Origin: CADEFX01 sp963806735
GTDB taxonomy: Bacteria > Pseudomonadota > Alphaproteobacteria > Rhizobiales > Hyphomicrobiaceae
Direction of reading: 5' to 3'
Length of the DNA stretch: 64,000 bases
Assembly (NCBI GenBank): GCA_963806735.1
Contig: CAWEBE010000061.1
Location: 17,578-81,577 of the forward strand
The position numbers and the translations under genes were made by a program. Below the pieces are notes generated by a model, which did no database searches, was not told the origin of the DNA, and saw nothing but the letters and a program-made list of their open reading frames with translations. The first letter of the stretch is position 1; the number at the start of each line of letters is the position of its first letter. Of this stretch, positions 53,597 to 60,638 are shown piece after piece.

Positions 53597-53878
53597 ATGA
53601 CGCTGCGCAAGTTCATCATCGAAAGAGACATCCCCAAAGTCGGCTCGTTCGAGCGTGAGCAGCTGAGGGGGGCGGCGGCGAAGTCCAACGAGGTTCTCGC
53701 CCAGCTTGGATCCGACATTCAATGGATCGAAAGCTATGTCGCCGCCGACAAGACCTTCTGCGTCTATCTTGCCAAGGACGAGGCGGTGATCCGCAAGCAC
53801 GCAGAGATCAGTGGATTTCCGGCGACCAAGATCACCGAGATTCGCAAGATGATCGACCCGACGACGGCGGCAGGCTGA
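53597..53878 (+). CDS. DUF4242 (nickel-binding-like) protein
   Basis: A 93-residue ferredoxin-fold protein: RKFIIERDIPKVGSFEREQL, DIQWIESYVAADKTFCVYLA and DEAVIRKHAEISGFPATKIT are typical of DUF4242. A Streptomyces member binds nickel. It lies 56 nt after the SBP56 gene. A metal role linked to SBP56 is inferred from context. Confidence 0.8.
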   Translation: MTLRKFIIERDIPKVGSFEREQLRGAAAKSNEVLAQLGSDIQWIESYVAADKTFCVYLAKDEAVIRKHAEISGFPATKITEIRKMIDPTTAAG

Positions 53879-53952
53879 CGCTTCTGCGGGGCAAGCATGC
53901 AACCAGGGCCGGGCTCTGACGCCGCAACGCGCGGCTGCGTCCGCGCACACCC

Positions 53953-54603
53953 ATGTCGAAGGCCATGAGCAGCGTGCCTGTCGAGGTCTGGCCATGGCTC
54001 GCGCTGGCCGGCCTCGGGGCCTTTCATGGTCTCAATCCGGCCATGGGCTGGCTGTTCGCCGTGGCGTTGGGACTGCACCGGCAGGACCGCAGCATTGTGC
54101 TTCTGTCCCTGGCACCCATCGCGCTGGGGCATGCCGTGTCCGTGGCCGTCGTGGCGGCGGTCTTCCTCGCCGTGGGCGCGATGCTGGATCTGCACGCCGT
54201 GCGGACGGGCGCCGCGCTCGCGCTGATCGGCTGGGCGCTCTACCACTGGCGCTACGGACATCGGCACCGCGTGCGTTTCGGCATGCGCATTGGACTAGCC
54301 GGACTCGCGGCCTGGTCGTTTCTCATGGCCACAGCACACGGTGCAGGCATCATGCTGTGGCCTGCGCTGATGCCCATCTGTTTCGGAGGCATGGCGAGTG
54401 CCAATGCGGGCGACGCGTGGGCCACGGCTTTGGCCGGCGTCGGTGTGCATACGGTGGCAATGCTGACGGTGACAGGCGCGATTGCGCTGGCTGTCTATGC
54501 CTGGATCGGCGTCGAGATCCTGCGCAGTGCCTGGCTGAATCTCGATTTCGTCTGGACGCTGGCACTCATCGTCGCCGGCGTGTGGCTGTTGCTGGGCGTA
54601 TAG
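53953..54603 (+). CDS. Six-helix membrane protein, HupE/TauE-like
   Basis: A 216-residue protein with about six transmembrane helices. The opening LALAGLGAFHGLNPAMGWLF and the later FLMATAHGAGIMLWPALMPI carry the His residues characteristic of metal-permease-like HupE/UreJ or TauE-like proteins. Transported substrate is unknown. It follows the DUF4242 gene by 74 nt and is likely cotranscribed. ATG 53953 is used; ATG 53965 is near. Confidence 0.65.
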   Translation: MSKAMSSVPVEVWPWLALAGLGAFHGLNPAMGWLFAVALGLHRQDRSIVLLSLAPIALGHAVSVAVVAAVFLAVGAMLDLHAVRTGAALALIGWALYHWRYGHRHRVRFGMRIGLAGLAAWSFLMATAHGAGIMLWPALMPICFGGMASANAGDAWATALAGVGVHTVAMLTVTGAIALAVYAWIGVEILRSAWLNLDFVWTLALIVAGVWLLLGV

Positions 54604-54619
54604 CTGCGGCGCCATCTGG

Positions 54620-54691
54620 CTAGTGTGATGGTCGAGAAATTCGCCCGCGGTTCGCGGCTAGCTCGTTGCGAATTTCTCGATCGGACACTAG
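54620..54691. repeat. Palindromic repeat family A, single chimeric hairpin
   Basis: Left edge CTAGTGTGATGGTCGAGAAA pairs with TTTCTCGATCGGACACTAG at the right. The left edge matches hairpin 2 and the right edge matches hairpin 1 of family A, so this looks like a recombined half-element. It lies between convergent genes. Confidence 0.75.
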
Positions 54692-54720
54692 AATGGCGCC
54701 GCAACTGAGCTTGCTTGTGA

Positions 54721-56310
54721 CTAGCCTTCCGGCGTCAGCCAGACATCCTCGAGGGTCTGGTAGATCATGTGGCTCGGCGACATGGTCCAGCCCTTGACAC
54801 GCGAATTGATGACCACGATGCGGTGCCACCAGAACAGCGGGATGGTGTAGGCCTCCTCCAGCGTGATCTTCTCGAACTCGCGGATGTAGCGCTTGCGCTC
54901 GGTCTTATCCACCGTGCGCGCCTGCGCCAGGTAAAGCTCGTTGAGCTTCTTGTCGTCGAACTTGTTGGAAGCTGTCGTCCAACGGTCCGCCGACAGGAAC
55001 TTGACGAGGCTGGTGGTCGGGTCGTCGCTGTAGTCGGTGTAGGAGTCCACGATCGCATCGAACGACTGCTGCGCCATGGTGTTGAACCAGGCAGCAGTCT
55101 CGAGCTGGCTGTGCTCGACCTTCACTCCGATCTGGCGCCACTGGTCGATGATGAAGACGCCGATGGTCGGATAGGGTGCGATGTTGCGGTTGGACAGCGT
55201 CAGCGTCAGGTTCTCGGCGCCGGCCTCCTTCAACAGGCGCCGCGCCTCCGCCCGGTTGGCCGCCATGTCGCGGCCAAAGCCCGGGAATTTTTCCAGATCG
55301 ACGTTGCTCGCAGCCCATTCCCCGCCGGGCAGCATGACGCCGCCCACGTGGCGCAGCACCGAGATCTTGCCGAGTGCGTCGGCGCCGCCCCAGCGATCCA
55401 GCGCGAGTGACAGTGCACGCCGCACCCTGACATCGTCGAAAGGCTTGCGTGCCGGGTTGAAGCTGATGTCCATATGCAGCAGCCAGGGCGACTCCTGCAC
55501 ATTGGCGTCCTTGCCGAGATTGCCGACGATGCGATCGCGCTCGCTCGGCGAAAAGCCGCGAAATTCGGCCAGCACCTGCTTGCCGCTCAGCGCATTCTGG
55601 CTGGCGACGGCCGATGTGGTGACGGCGCGGAAGCCGTCGAGATAGGGCCGGTCCTTGCGGAAATAGTCTGCAAAGCGCTCGCCGACCCAGTGCGATCCCG
55701 CTACGTGCTCGACGAACTTGAACGGCCCCGTGCCCATCACGTTCTTGACGGGGAAATTGGGATCCTGCTTCAGGCGTGCGGCGCTGTAGATGCAGTTCCA
55801 GGGCGAGGCGAACGCGCCGTTGACGATGGAGGCGTCGATCTCCTTCATCTTGAAGACCACAGTCAGCGGATCGGGCGTCTCGATGGCGCCGATCTTGGCC
55901 AGTGAATCCTTTCGGTTCGAGACGACGCCTGTGGGCGGATTGCCGATGCGCTCGAAGCTCGCCTTCACGTCCTCGGACGTGAGCGTGGTGCCGTCGTGGA
56001 ACTTGACGTTGGGGCGCAGCTTGAAGGTGAAGGTGAGCTGGTCGGGCGACGCGCTCCAGCTCTCTGCCACGTCGGGAACGACGTTCGGATACTTTCCGGT
56101 CTCGAAGCGCAGCAGGGTCGAGTAGTGCGGAGCGACCCGCTGCAGTACAGCGAAGGTCTGTGTGCCGTGGCAGTCGTAGGTCGGCGGCTCGGCGGCAATG
56201 GCAAAGATCAGGTTGCCACCGCGTTGAGGGGCTGCCTGGGCCAACACCGCTGTTGAGGTGCCGGTCAGGGCGAGGGCTGCTGCGGCGCGCAGCAGCAGAC
56301 GCGTAGTCAT
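54721..56310 (-). CDS. ABC transporter substrate-binding protein, family 5 (peptide type)
   Basis: A 529-residue periplasmic binding protein. Signal peptide RLLLRAAAALALTGTSTAVL precedes AQAAPQRGGNLIFAIAAEPP; the family core includes VVPDVAESWSASPDQLTFTF, LRPNVKFHDGTTLTSEDVKA and GTGPFKFVEHVAGSHWVGER. Ligands of the family are peptides, opines or similar. No permease or ATPase gene is adjacent, so its transporter lies elsewhere or upstream genes were lost. Two AGTGTNNACACT dyads lie upstream and may be operators. Confidence 0.93.
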   Translation of the reverse strand: MTTRLLLRAAAALALTGTSTAVLAQAAPQRGGNLIFAIAAEPPTYDCHGTQTFAVLQRVAPHYSTLLRFETGKYPNVVPDVAESWSASPDQLTFTFKLRPNVKFHDGTTLTSEDVKASFERIGNPPTGVVSNRKDSLAKIGAIETPDPLTVVFKMKEIDASIVNGAFASPWNCIYSAARLKQDPNFPVKNVMGTGPFKFVEHVAGSHWVGERFADYFRKDRPYLDGFRAVTTSAVASQNALSGKQVLAEFRGFSPSERDRIVGNLGKDANVQESPWLLHMDISFNPARKPFDDVRVRRALSLALDRWGGADALGKISVLRHVGGVMLPGGEWAASNVDLEKFPGFGRDMAANRAEARRLLKEAGAENLTLTLSNRNIAPYPTIGVFIIDQWRQIGVKVEHSQLETAAWFNTMAQQSFDAIVDSYTDYSDDPTTSLVKFLSADRWTTASNKFDDKKLNELYLAQARTVDKTERKRYIREFEKITLEEAYTIPLFWWHRIVVINSRVKGWTMSPSHMIYQTLEDVWLTPEG

Positions 56311-56338
56311 TGGGGTATTTCCTCCGATGAGTGAATTT

Positions 56339-56507
56339 AGTGTCTACACTTTGCGGGACGGTGACCGCGAGATCAAGAGGGCCCCAATCTGAAGCAAGTG
56401 AAAAGGGACCAGCAGTAAGGTGTGATATATCGAGAAAAGTCCGGAATATCTGGAGCGCCAGCCGCCCATGCCGGGTAATCGGCAGTCGACAAATAGTGTG
56501 TACACTT
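56339..56507. promoter_or_regulatory. Pair of AGTGTNNACACT dyads (candidate operators)
   Basis: AGTGTCTACACT at 56339-56350 and AGTGTGTACACT at 56496-56507, each followed by TT or TTTT and 157 bp apart, in the divergent gap between the binding-protein gene and the DUF1236 gene. Such small dyads suit a GntR- or TetR-type repressor. The first lies 28 nt from the binding-protein start. No regulator gene is adjacent. Confidence 0.5.
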
Positions 56508-56543
56508 TTGAGTGAGCGCGGTGAGCCACCCTGGTTAATCATC

Positions 56544-56569
56544 GGAACTCCCGGCCCGGCTTCGACGTT
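56544..56569 (+). promoter_or_regulatory. EcfG-type promoter of the DUF1236 gene
   Basis: GGAAC (56544-56548), 17-nt spacer, CGTT (56566-56569). The predicted start is about 45 nt before ATG 56620. Confidence 0.6.
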
Positions 56570-56619
56570 TGCAGAGCGACCGAGCGCGTACAGCGCGCAT
56601 AGCAGGGAGTTCCGTCATC

Positions 56620-57690
56620 ATGAGGATTGTAGTTTCAGCCGCCACCGCGGCAGCAGTGCTCTGCGCCGCTCAGCTGGCCTTGGCCCAAGGGCCGCCGGAT
56701 CGCCAGGAAAGAAACCGCGGCGAGCGTGCGGCGCCGCAACGAGAACCCGGCGCCCGTGGCGGGCAGGAGCGAGGTGGCCCGCGCGTCGAGCAGCGCGAGC
56801 GGTCGGCGCCGCGCGACCAGCGGGAGCAACGGCCCACCGCTGAGCGAGGGCGCGGCAGCGAGCGCAGGGCCGTAGAGAGCAGCCGCGACGCCGGTTCCGA
56901 CCGTGCCAGGCGTGCAGAGCGTGCAAGAGAGGGCGCGGAGCGCCGCCAGGTTGAGCGTCGCAACGTCGAGCGCCGCCAGATGGAACGGCGCCAGGTGGAG
57001 CGCCGGGACGCTCAGCAACGCCAAGTGGAGCGGTCCGATCGCGTGCAGCAGCGGAGCAAGGAGAACCGCGCGGATCGGGTGCGTGAGCGTGGCGATGAGC
57101 GCATGCAGCAGCGGGCGGATCGCGGAGACCGCTCCGAACGCCGCCAAGCCGTGCGGGACGCGCGTGCGCGGCTGACGCAAGAGCAGCGCACGCGCTTCTA
57201 CAGCTCATTCGACCGCCGGCGCGTCACCAACGTCAGTTTCCGGGCGCGCATCGGCACACGCATTCCGCGCAGCGTACGGCTATATGCCGTTCCGGCGGCG
57301 GTCATCGGCATCGTTCCGGCGTACAGTTATTATCGCTACGTCTATGTCGACGATACGATCTGCATCGTCGATCCGGACACCTACGAGATCGTGGATGTGA
57401 TTGAGTACGGCTCGGGTGGCCCCGCCGTAGTGGAGGCGCGGCTTGCTCTCAGCGACGAGGAAAGGGTTCTGATCCTCGACACCATCGGGCCAGACTTTCC
57501 GGAGGCAGGGATCGATCTGAGGCTGGCGCTCGGCGCCGAGGTGCCTGGCCGCGTCGAGCTGCATCGCTTCCCCGATGCGGTGCTCGATCGCGTTCTCAAG
57601 CTCCGCGACTATCGCTTTGTGGTGAGCGACAGCGACGTGGTGATCGTCGATCCGCGCGATCGGGAAATTGAACTGGTCGTGCGGCGCTAG
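56620..57690 (+). CDS. DUF1236 protein with Arg/Glu repeats
   Basis: A 356-residue exported protein. Signal peptide VVSAATAAAVLCAAQLALAQ is followed by a long highly charged region (about 25-190) built of short repeats such as EGAERRQVERRNVERRQMER. The folded C-terminal part has two related halves (RLYAVPAAVIGIVPAYSYYR ... CIVDPDTYEIVDVI and VELHRFPDAVLDRVLKLRDY ... VVIVDPRDREIELVV), typical of DUF1236. Its TAG stop lies in the edge of repeat family A. Probably stress-induced from the EcfG-type promoter. Confidence 0.8.
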   Translation: MRIVVSAATAAAVLCAAQLALAQGPPDRQERNRGERAAPQREPGARGGQERGGPRVEQRERSAPRDQREQRPTAERGRGSERRAVESSRDAGSDRARRAERAREGAERRQVERRNVERRQMERRQVERRDAQQRQVERSDRVQQRSKENRADRVRERGDERMQQRADRGDRSERRQAVRDARARLTQEQRTRFYSSFDRRRVTNVSFRARIGTRIPRSVRLYAVPAAVIGIVPAYSYYRYVYVDDTICIVDPDTYEIVDVIEYGSGGPAVVEARLALSDEERVLILDTIGPDFPEAGIDLRLALGAEVPGRVELHRFPDAVLDRVLKLRDYRFVVSDSDVVIVDPRDREIELVVRR

Positions 57691-57851
57691 TGTCCCGATC
57701 GCGAAGCTCGTCGAATTTCGCAGCAACCGTTGAACGAGCTTCGCGATCGAAAGGACACTAGCAGTTCATGATTTCTAGTGTGATTCAGATCGAGAAATTC
57801 GCTCAGAAGATTTGCTGCGAGCGCCGGCGAATTTCTCGATCATCACACTAG
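57687..57851. repeat. Palindromic double-hairpin repeat, family A, copy 3
   Basis: Two hairpins as at 34655: 57687-57760 (CTAGTGTCCCGATCGCGAAG ... GGACACTAG) and 57775-57851 (CTAGTGTGATTCAGATCGAG ... CATCACACTAG). Its left edge forms the TAG stop of the DUF1236 gene. The rest of the gap to 57991 shows nothing else I can name. Confidence 0.85.
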
Positions 57852-57990
57852 ACCATCCTCCGGCACAAGATTTGGGATGGCGACCTTGTAAGAGGCTGCC
57901 ATCTTTTACGCGCGTGTGTTTTGACTTCGCGTCTTCGGTGCTCTGCCCTAGAGTTGCTCAAGCTATAGGTTAGCGAGGACACGCCACGTC

Positions 57991-58860
57991 ATGACGTTTC
58001 AGCAAATCCCCGGCGTCTATCATCACCGCATCGGCGACATCGACATCACGGCTCTCAGTGACGGTACGCTCGTGCGCGGGCTCGACCTGCTGCGATCGAT
58101 CACGGTGGAGGAGAGCGAAAGACTGTTCCGTGACGCATTCCGGCCGGCGGTTCAGATCTCCGTCAATGCATTCCTGCTGTGCACGGGCGGCAAGCTGGTG
58201 CTGATCGAGACTGGATCGGGCAAGTATCTGGGCGAGTCGGCGGGGCACTTGTTGGCCAACCTTGCCATCGCCGGCGTCGACCCGGCCAAGATCGACGCCG
58301 TACTGCTCACGCACATGCACCCGGATCATTCGGCCGGGCTCACCGATTTGGAGACGGGCAAGGCACATTTTCCCAATGCCGAGCTCGTCGTGCACGAGAA
58401 CGAGCCGAAGCACTGGAACGACGATGCCGCCATGGCGCGCGGGACTGAGCGCCAGAAGCTCCTGTTCTTCAAGCAGGCACGCGAGCAGATGGCGCCCTAC
58501 CGGGACCGTATGCGCACATTCCGCCAGGGCGAGGTGCTGCCGGGCGTCACTGCCATTCCGTGCCATGGACATACGCCGGGGCACTCGGCCTACCTGGTGG
58601 CATCAGGCGGGCAGCAGCTCCTGGTGTGGGGCGACATGGTGCACATTCCGGAGGTGCAGATCCCGCGGCCGGAGGTGACGATCGACTTCGATACGGACCC
58701 ACAGGCGGCAGCAACCTCGCGCAAGCGGATCTTCGAGATGGCGGCGAGCGAGCGTTTGCTGGTGACCGGCATGCACCTGCATTTTCCGGGCTTCGGCTAC
58801 ATGGCGCGGCGCGGCGACGGCTTCGCGTTCACGCCGCAGGCCTGGCAGCAGGTGTTGTAG
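57991..58860 (+). CDS. MBL-fold hydrolase (lactonase-like)
   Basis: A 289-residue metallo-beta-lactamase-fold protein. The metal motif is LLTHMHPDHSAGLTDL (HxHxDH), with later His/Asp in GHTPGHSAYLVASG and VWGDMVHIPEVQ. The layout resembles quorum-quenching lactonases, but substrate cannot be inferred. It stands alone; the PilZ gene is convergent, 16 nt away. Confidence 0.88.
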   Translation: MTFQQIPGVYHHRIGDIDITALSDGTLVRGLDLLRSITVEESERLFRDAFRPAVQISVNAFLLCTGGKLVLIETGSGKYLGESAGHLLANLAIAGVDPAKIDAVLLTHMHPDHSAGLTDLETGKAHFPNAELVVHENEPKHWNDDAAMARGTERQKLLFFKQAREQMAPYRDRMRTFRQGEVLPGVTAIPCHGHTPGHSAYLVASGGQQLLVWGDMVHIPEVQIPRPEVTIDFDTDPQAAATSRKRIFEMAASERLLVTGMHLHFPGFGYMARRGDGFAFTPQAWQQVL

Positions 58861-58876
58861 GGATTGGGTCGCGCGC

Positions 58877-59242
58877 TCAGACCTTGCGGCGCGAGCGTTC
58901 CTTCGTACCGAGAAACCTGACGCCGAAATGCCGTCCGTCACGCCAGGCGATGCGGGCGGCGACCTCGGTCTTGTCCGGGCAGAAATAGACGGTGAAGCGG
59001 TCCGGAATAAAGGTTGGGGATGCGGACACGCGCATACCGCGGTTGACCTCCAGGCGGGCGCCGGACTTGGAGAGGTCACGCACCATGCACGGGAGCGGTG
59101 TGGCCAACTCCTTGGCTAACAGCAGGGCCTCGATCGCGAATACAGGCTTACGCGCCTCGCTGCGACGGTGTGCAGCGCCCTCGCTCGCAAAGCCCCCGCC
59201 CGAACGTGCGGGTCTGGCGTAGAACTGATGTCTCTTCCACAC
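58877..59242 (-). CDS. PilZ domain protein
   Basis: A 121-residue PilZ-type protein: RRSEARKPVFAIEALLLAKE, LPCMVRDLSKSGARLEVNRG, FTVYFCPDKTEVAARIAWRD and GRHFGVRFLG. The c-di-GMP contacts RxxxR and (D/N)xSxxG are partly recognisable (RRSEAR; DLSKSGAR). It could be a c-di-GMP effector related to the GGDEF-EAL protein at 18764, but that is speculation. The true start may be slightly downstream. Confidence 0.75.
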   Translation of the reverse strand: MWKRHQFYARPARSGGGFASEGAAHRRSEARKPVFAIEALLLAKELATPLPCMVRDLSKSGARLEVNRGMRVSASPTFIPDRFTVYFCPDKTEVAARIAWRDGRHFGVRFLGTKERSRRKV

Positions 59243-59340
59243 GCACGCCTCCCGTGCGGCGGCCGGCCCAGGAAAGGGAGCATTCTAGGTCTTAACGCTA
59301 AAGAAACCGTTGAGGCGGCTGAGGGCAGGGCGCGACGCCT

Positions 59341-60261
59341 CTACGGCCACTTCACCACGGGGGGCAGCGAGGAAAGGATCGCGTCCACGTTGCCGCCGGT
59401 CTTGAGGCCGAACACCGTGCCGCGGTCGTAGAGCAGGTTGAACTCGACGTAGCGCCCGCGGCGCACAAGCTGCTCCTTGCGGTCAGCCTCGGTCCAGGGC
59501 GTGCAGAAATTGCGCCGCATCAGATCGGGGTAGATGCCAAGAAAGGCGCGGCCGACGTCCTGGGTGAAGGCGAAGGCAGCATCCCAGCCGCCCCGGGCGG
59601 GCTCCGGCGTCAGGTAGTCGTAGAAGATGCCGCCAATGCCCCGCATCTCCTTGCGATGCGGGAGATGGAAGTACTCGTCGCACCAGGTCTTGTAGCGGGC
59701 GTAGTCGGCGACCGCGTGCGGCGTGCAGGCCGACTGCATGGCGGCATGAAACGCGACCGTATCGGGATCAGCTTGCGTGCGCCGGGCCGCGAGCATGGGA
59801 GTGAGGTCCGCGCCGCCACCGAACCACCACTTTGAGGTCACGACGAAGCGCGTGTTCATGTGCGCGGTGGGTGCATGCGGGTTGTGCGGATGCGCGATGA
59901 GGGAGACGCCAGAAGCCCAGAAGCGCGGATCGTCGGCGGCGCCAGGGATCTGCTGGCGCAACTCGGGAGCGAACTCGCCGTGCACAGTGGAAGTGTGCAC
60001 GCCGACCTTCTCGAATACGCGTCCTGCCATCAGGCTCATGACGCCGCCGCCTCCGGGCGCGCCGCTGTGATCGGTGCGCGTCCATGGCGTGCGCACGAAG
60101 CGTCCGGGAGCGCGATCCGACAACGGCGCGGCCGCCGGCAACGCGTCCTCGATGCGCTCAAGCTCGGCGCAAACATCGTTGCGCAGCGCCTCGAACCAGG
60201 TGTGTGCCCGTGTCTTGCGGACATCGAGCGTGTCGTCGGGTGCGGAGCCAGGATTTGTCAT
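59341..60261 (-). CDS. hemF: Oxygen-dependent coproporphyrinogen III oxidase
   Basis: A 306-residue HemF with GGGGVMSLMAGRVFEKVGVH, STVHGEFAPELRQQIPGAAD, NPHAPTAHMNTRFVVTSKWW, GGGADLTPMLAARRTQAD and the C-terminal RRGRYVEFNLLYDRGTVFGL. It makes protoporphyrinogen IX from coproporphyrinogen III using O2. ATG 60261 is preferred to one 51 nt upstream. It fits the haem demand of the oxidase operon but is not linked to it. Confidence 0.96.
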   Translation of the reverse strand: MTNPGSAPDDTLDVRKTRAHTWFEALRNDVCAELERIEDALPAAAPLSDRAPGRFVRTPWTRTDHSGAPGGGGVMSLMAGRVFEKVGVHTSTVHGEFAPELRQQIPGAADDPRFWASGVSLIAHPHNPHAPTAHMNTRFVVTSKWWFGGGADLTPMLAARRTQADPDTVAFHAAMQSACTPHAVADYARYKTWCDEYFHLPHRKEMRGIGGIFYDYLTPEPARGGWDAAFAFTQDVGRAFLGIYPDLMRRNFCTPWTEADRKEQLVRRGRYVEFNLLYDRGTVFGLKTGGNVDAILSSLPPVVKWP

Positions 60262-60433
60262 CAAATGGTCTCGATAGCGAGATATGCAGCGCACCCGGCA
60301 CGACGCACGCATGATTTAAGCGCATGCCTTCGGCAAGAGTGTAAGTGCGCACCTTCGGCATGACATGACTGGCGCGCCGGGTCCGAGCCGTGCTATGAGG
60401 CTCGACGCTATATCACTTCGCGGGGCCGCCGCC

Positions 60434-60466
60434 ATGCTCGAGATTATTTCCATCATTTACCGCTGA
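60434..60466 (+). other. Possible leader peptide with downstream hairpin
   Basis: ATG CTC GAG ATT ATT TCC ATC ATT TAC CGC TGA encodes MLEIISIIYR. It is followed at once by a GC-rich hairpin (60470-60479 with 60512-60522). Four of ten codons are Ile. The pair lies about 170-205 nt before the ABC exporter gene, in the 377-nt gap after hemF. An attenuation device is a possibility only. Confidence 0.35.
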
Positions 60467-60638
60467 CGGGCGCCCACGCATCCGCGCGCTGTCCCTCGGA
60501 CTTGTGTGTCCGCGTGGGGCGCGCGCACCCTGATAGGACCCTTGCTGCTAACAGCGTCTCCACGCCAGAGGCGCGCCGCCTCCATCTCGAATGGCCCGGG
60601 GTGTTGGCCGAGCCGGCAGCCGAATTGAGGATTTACAG

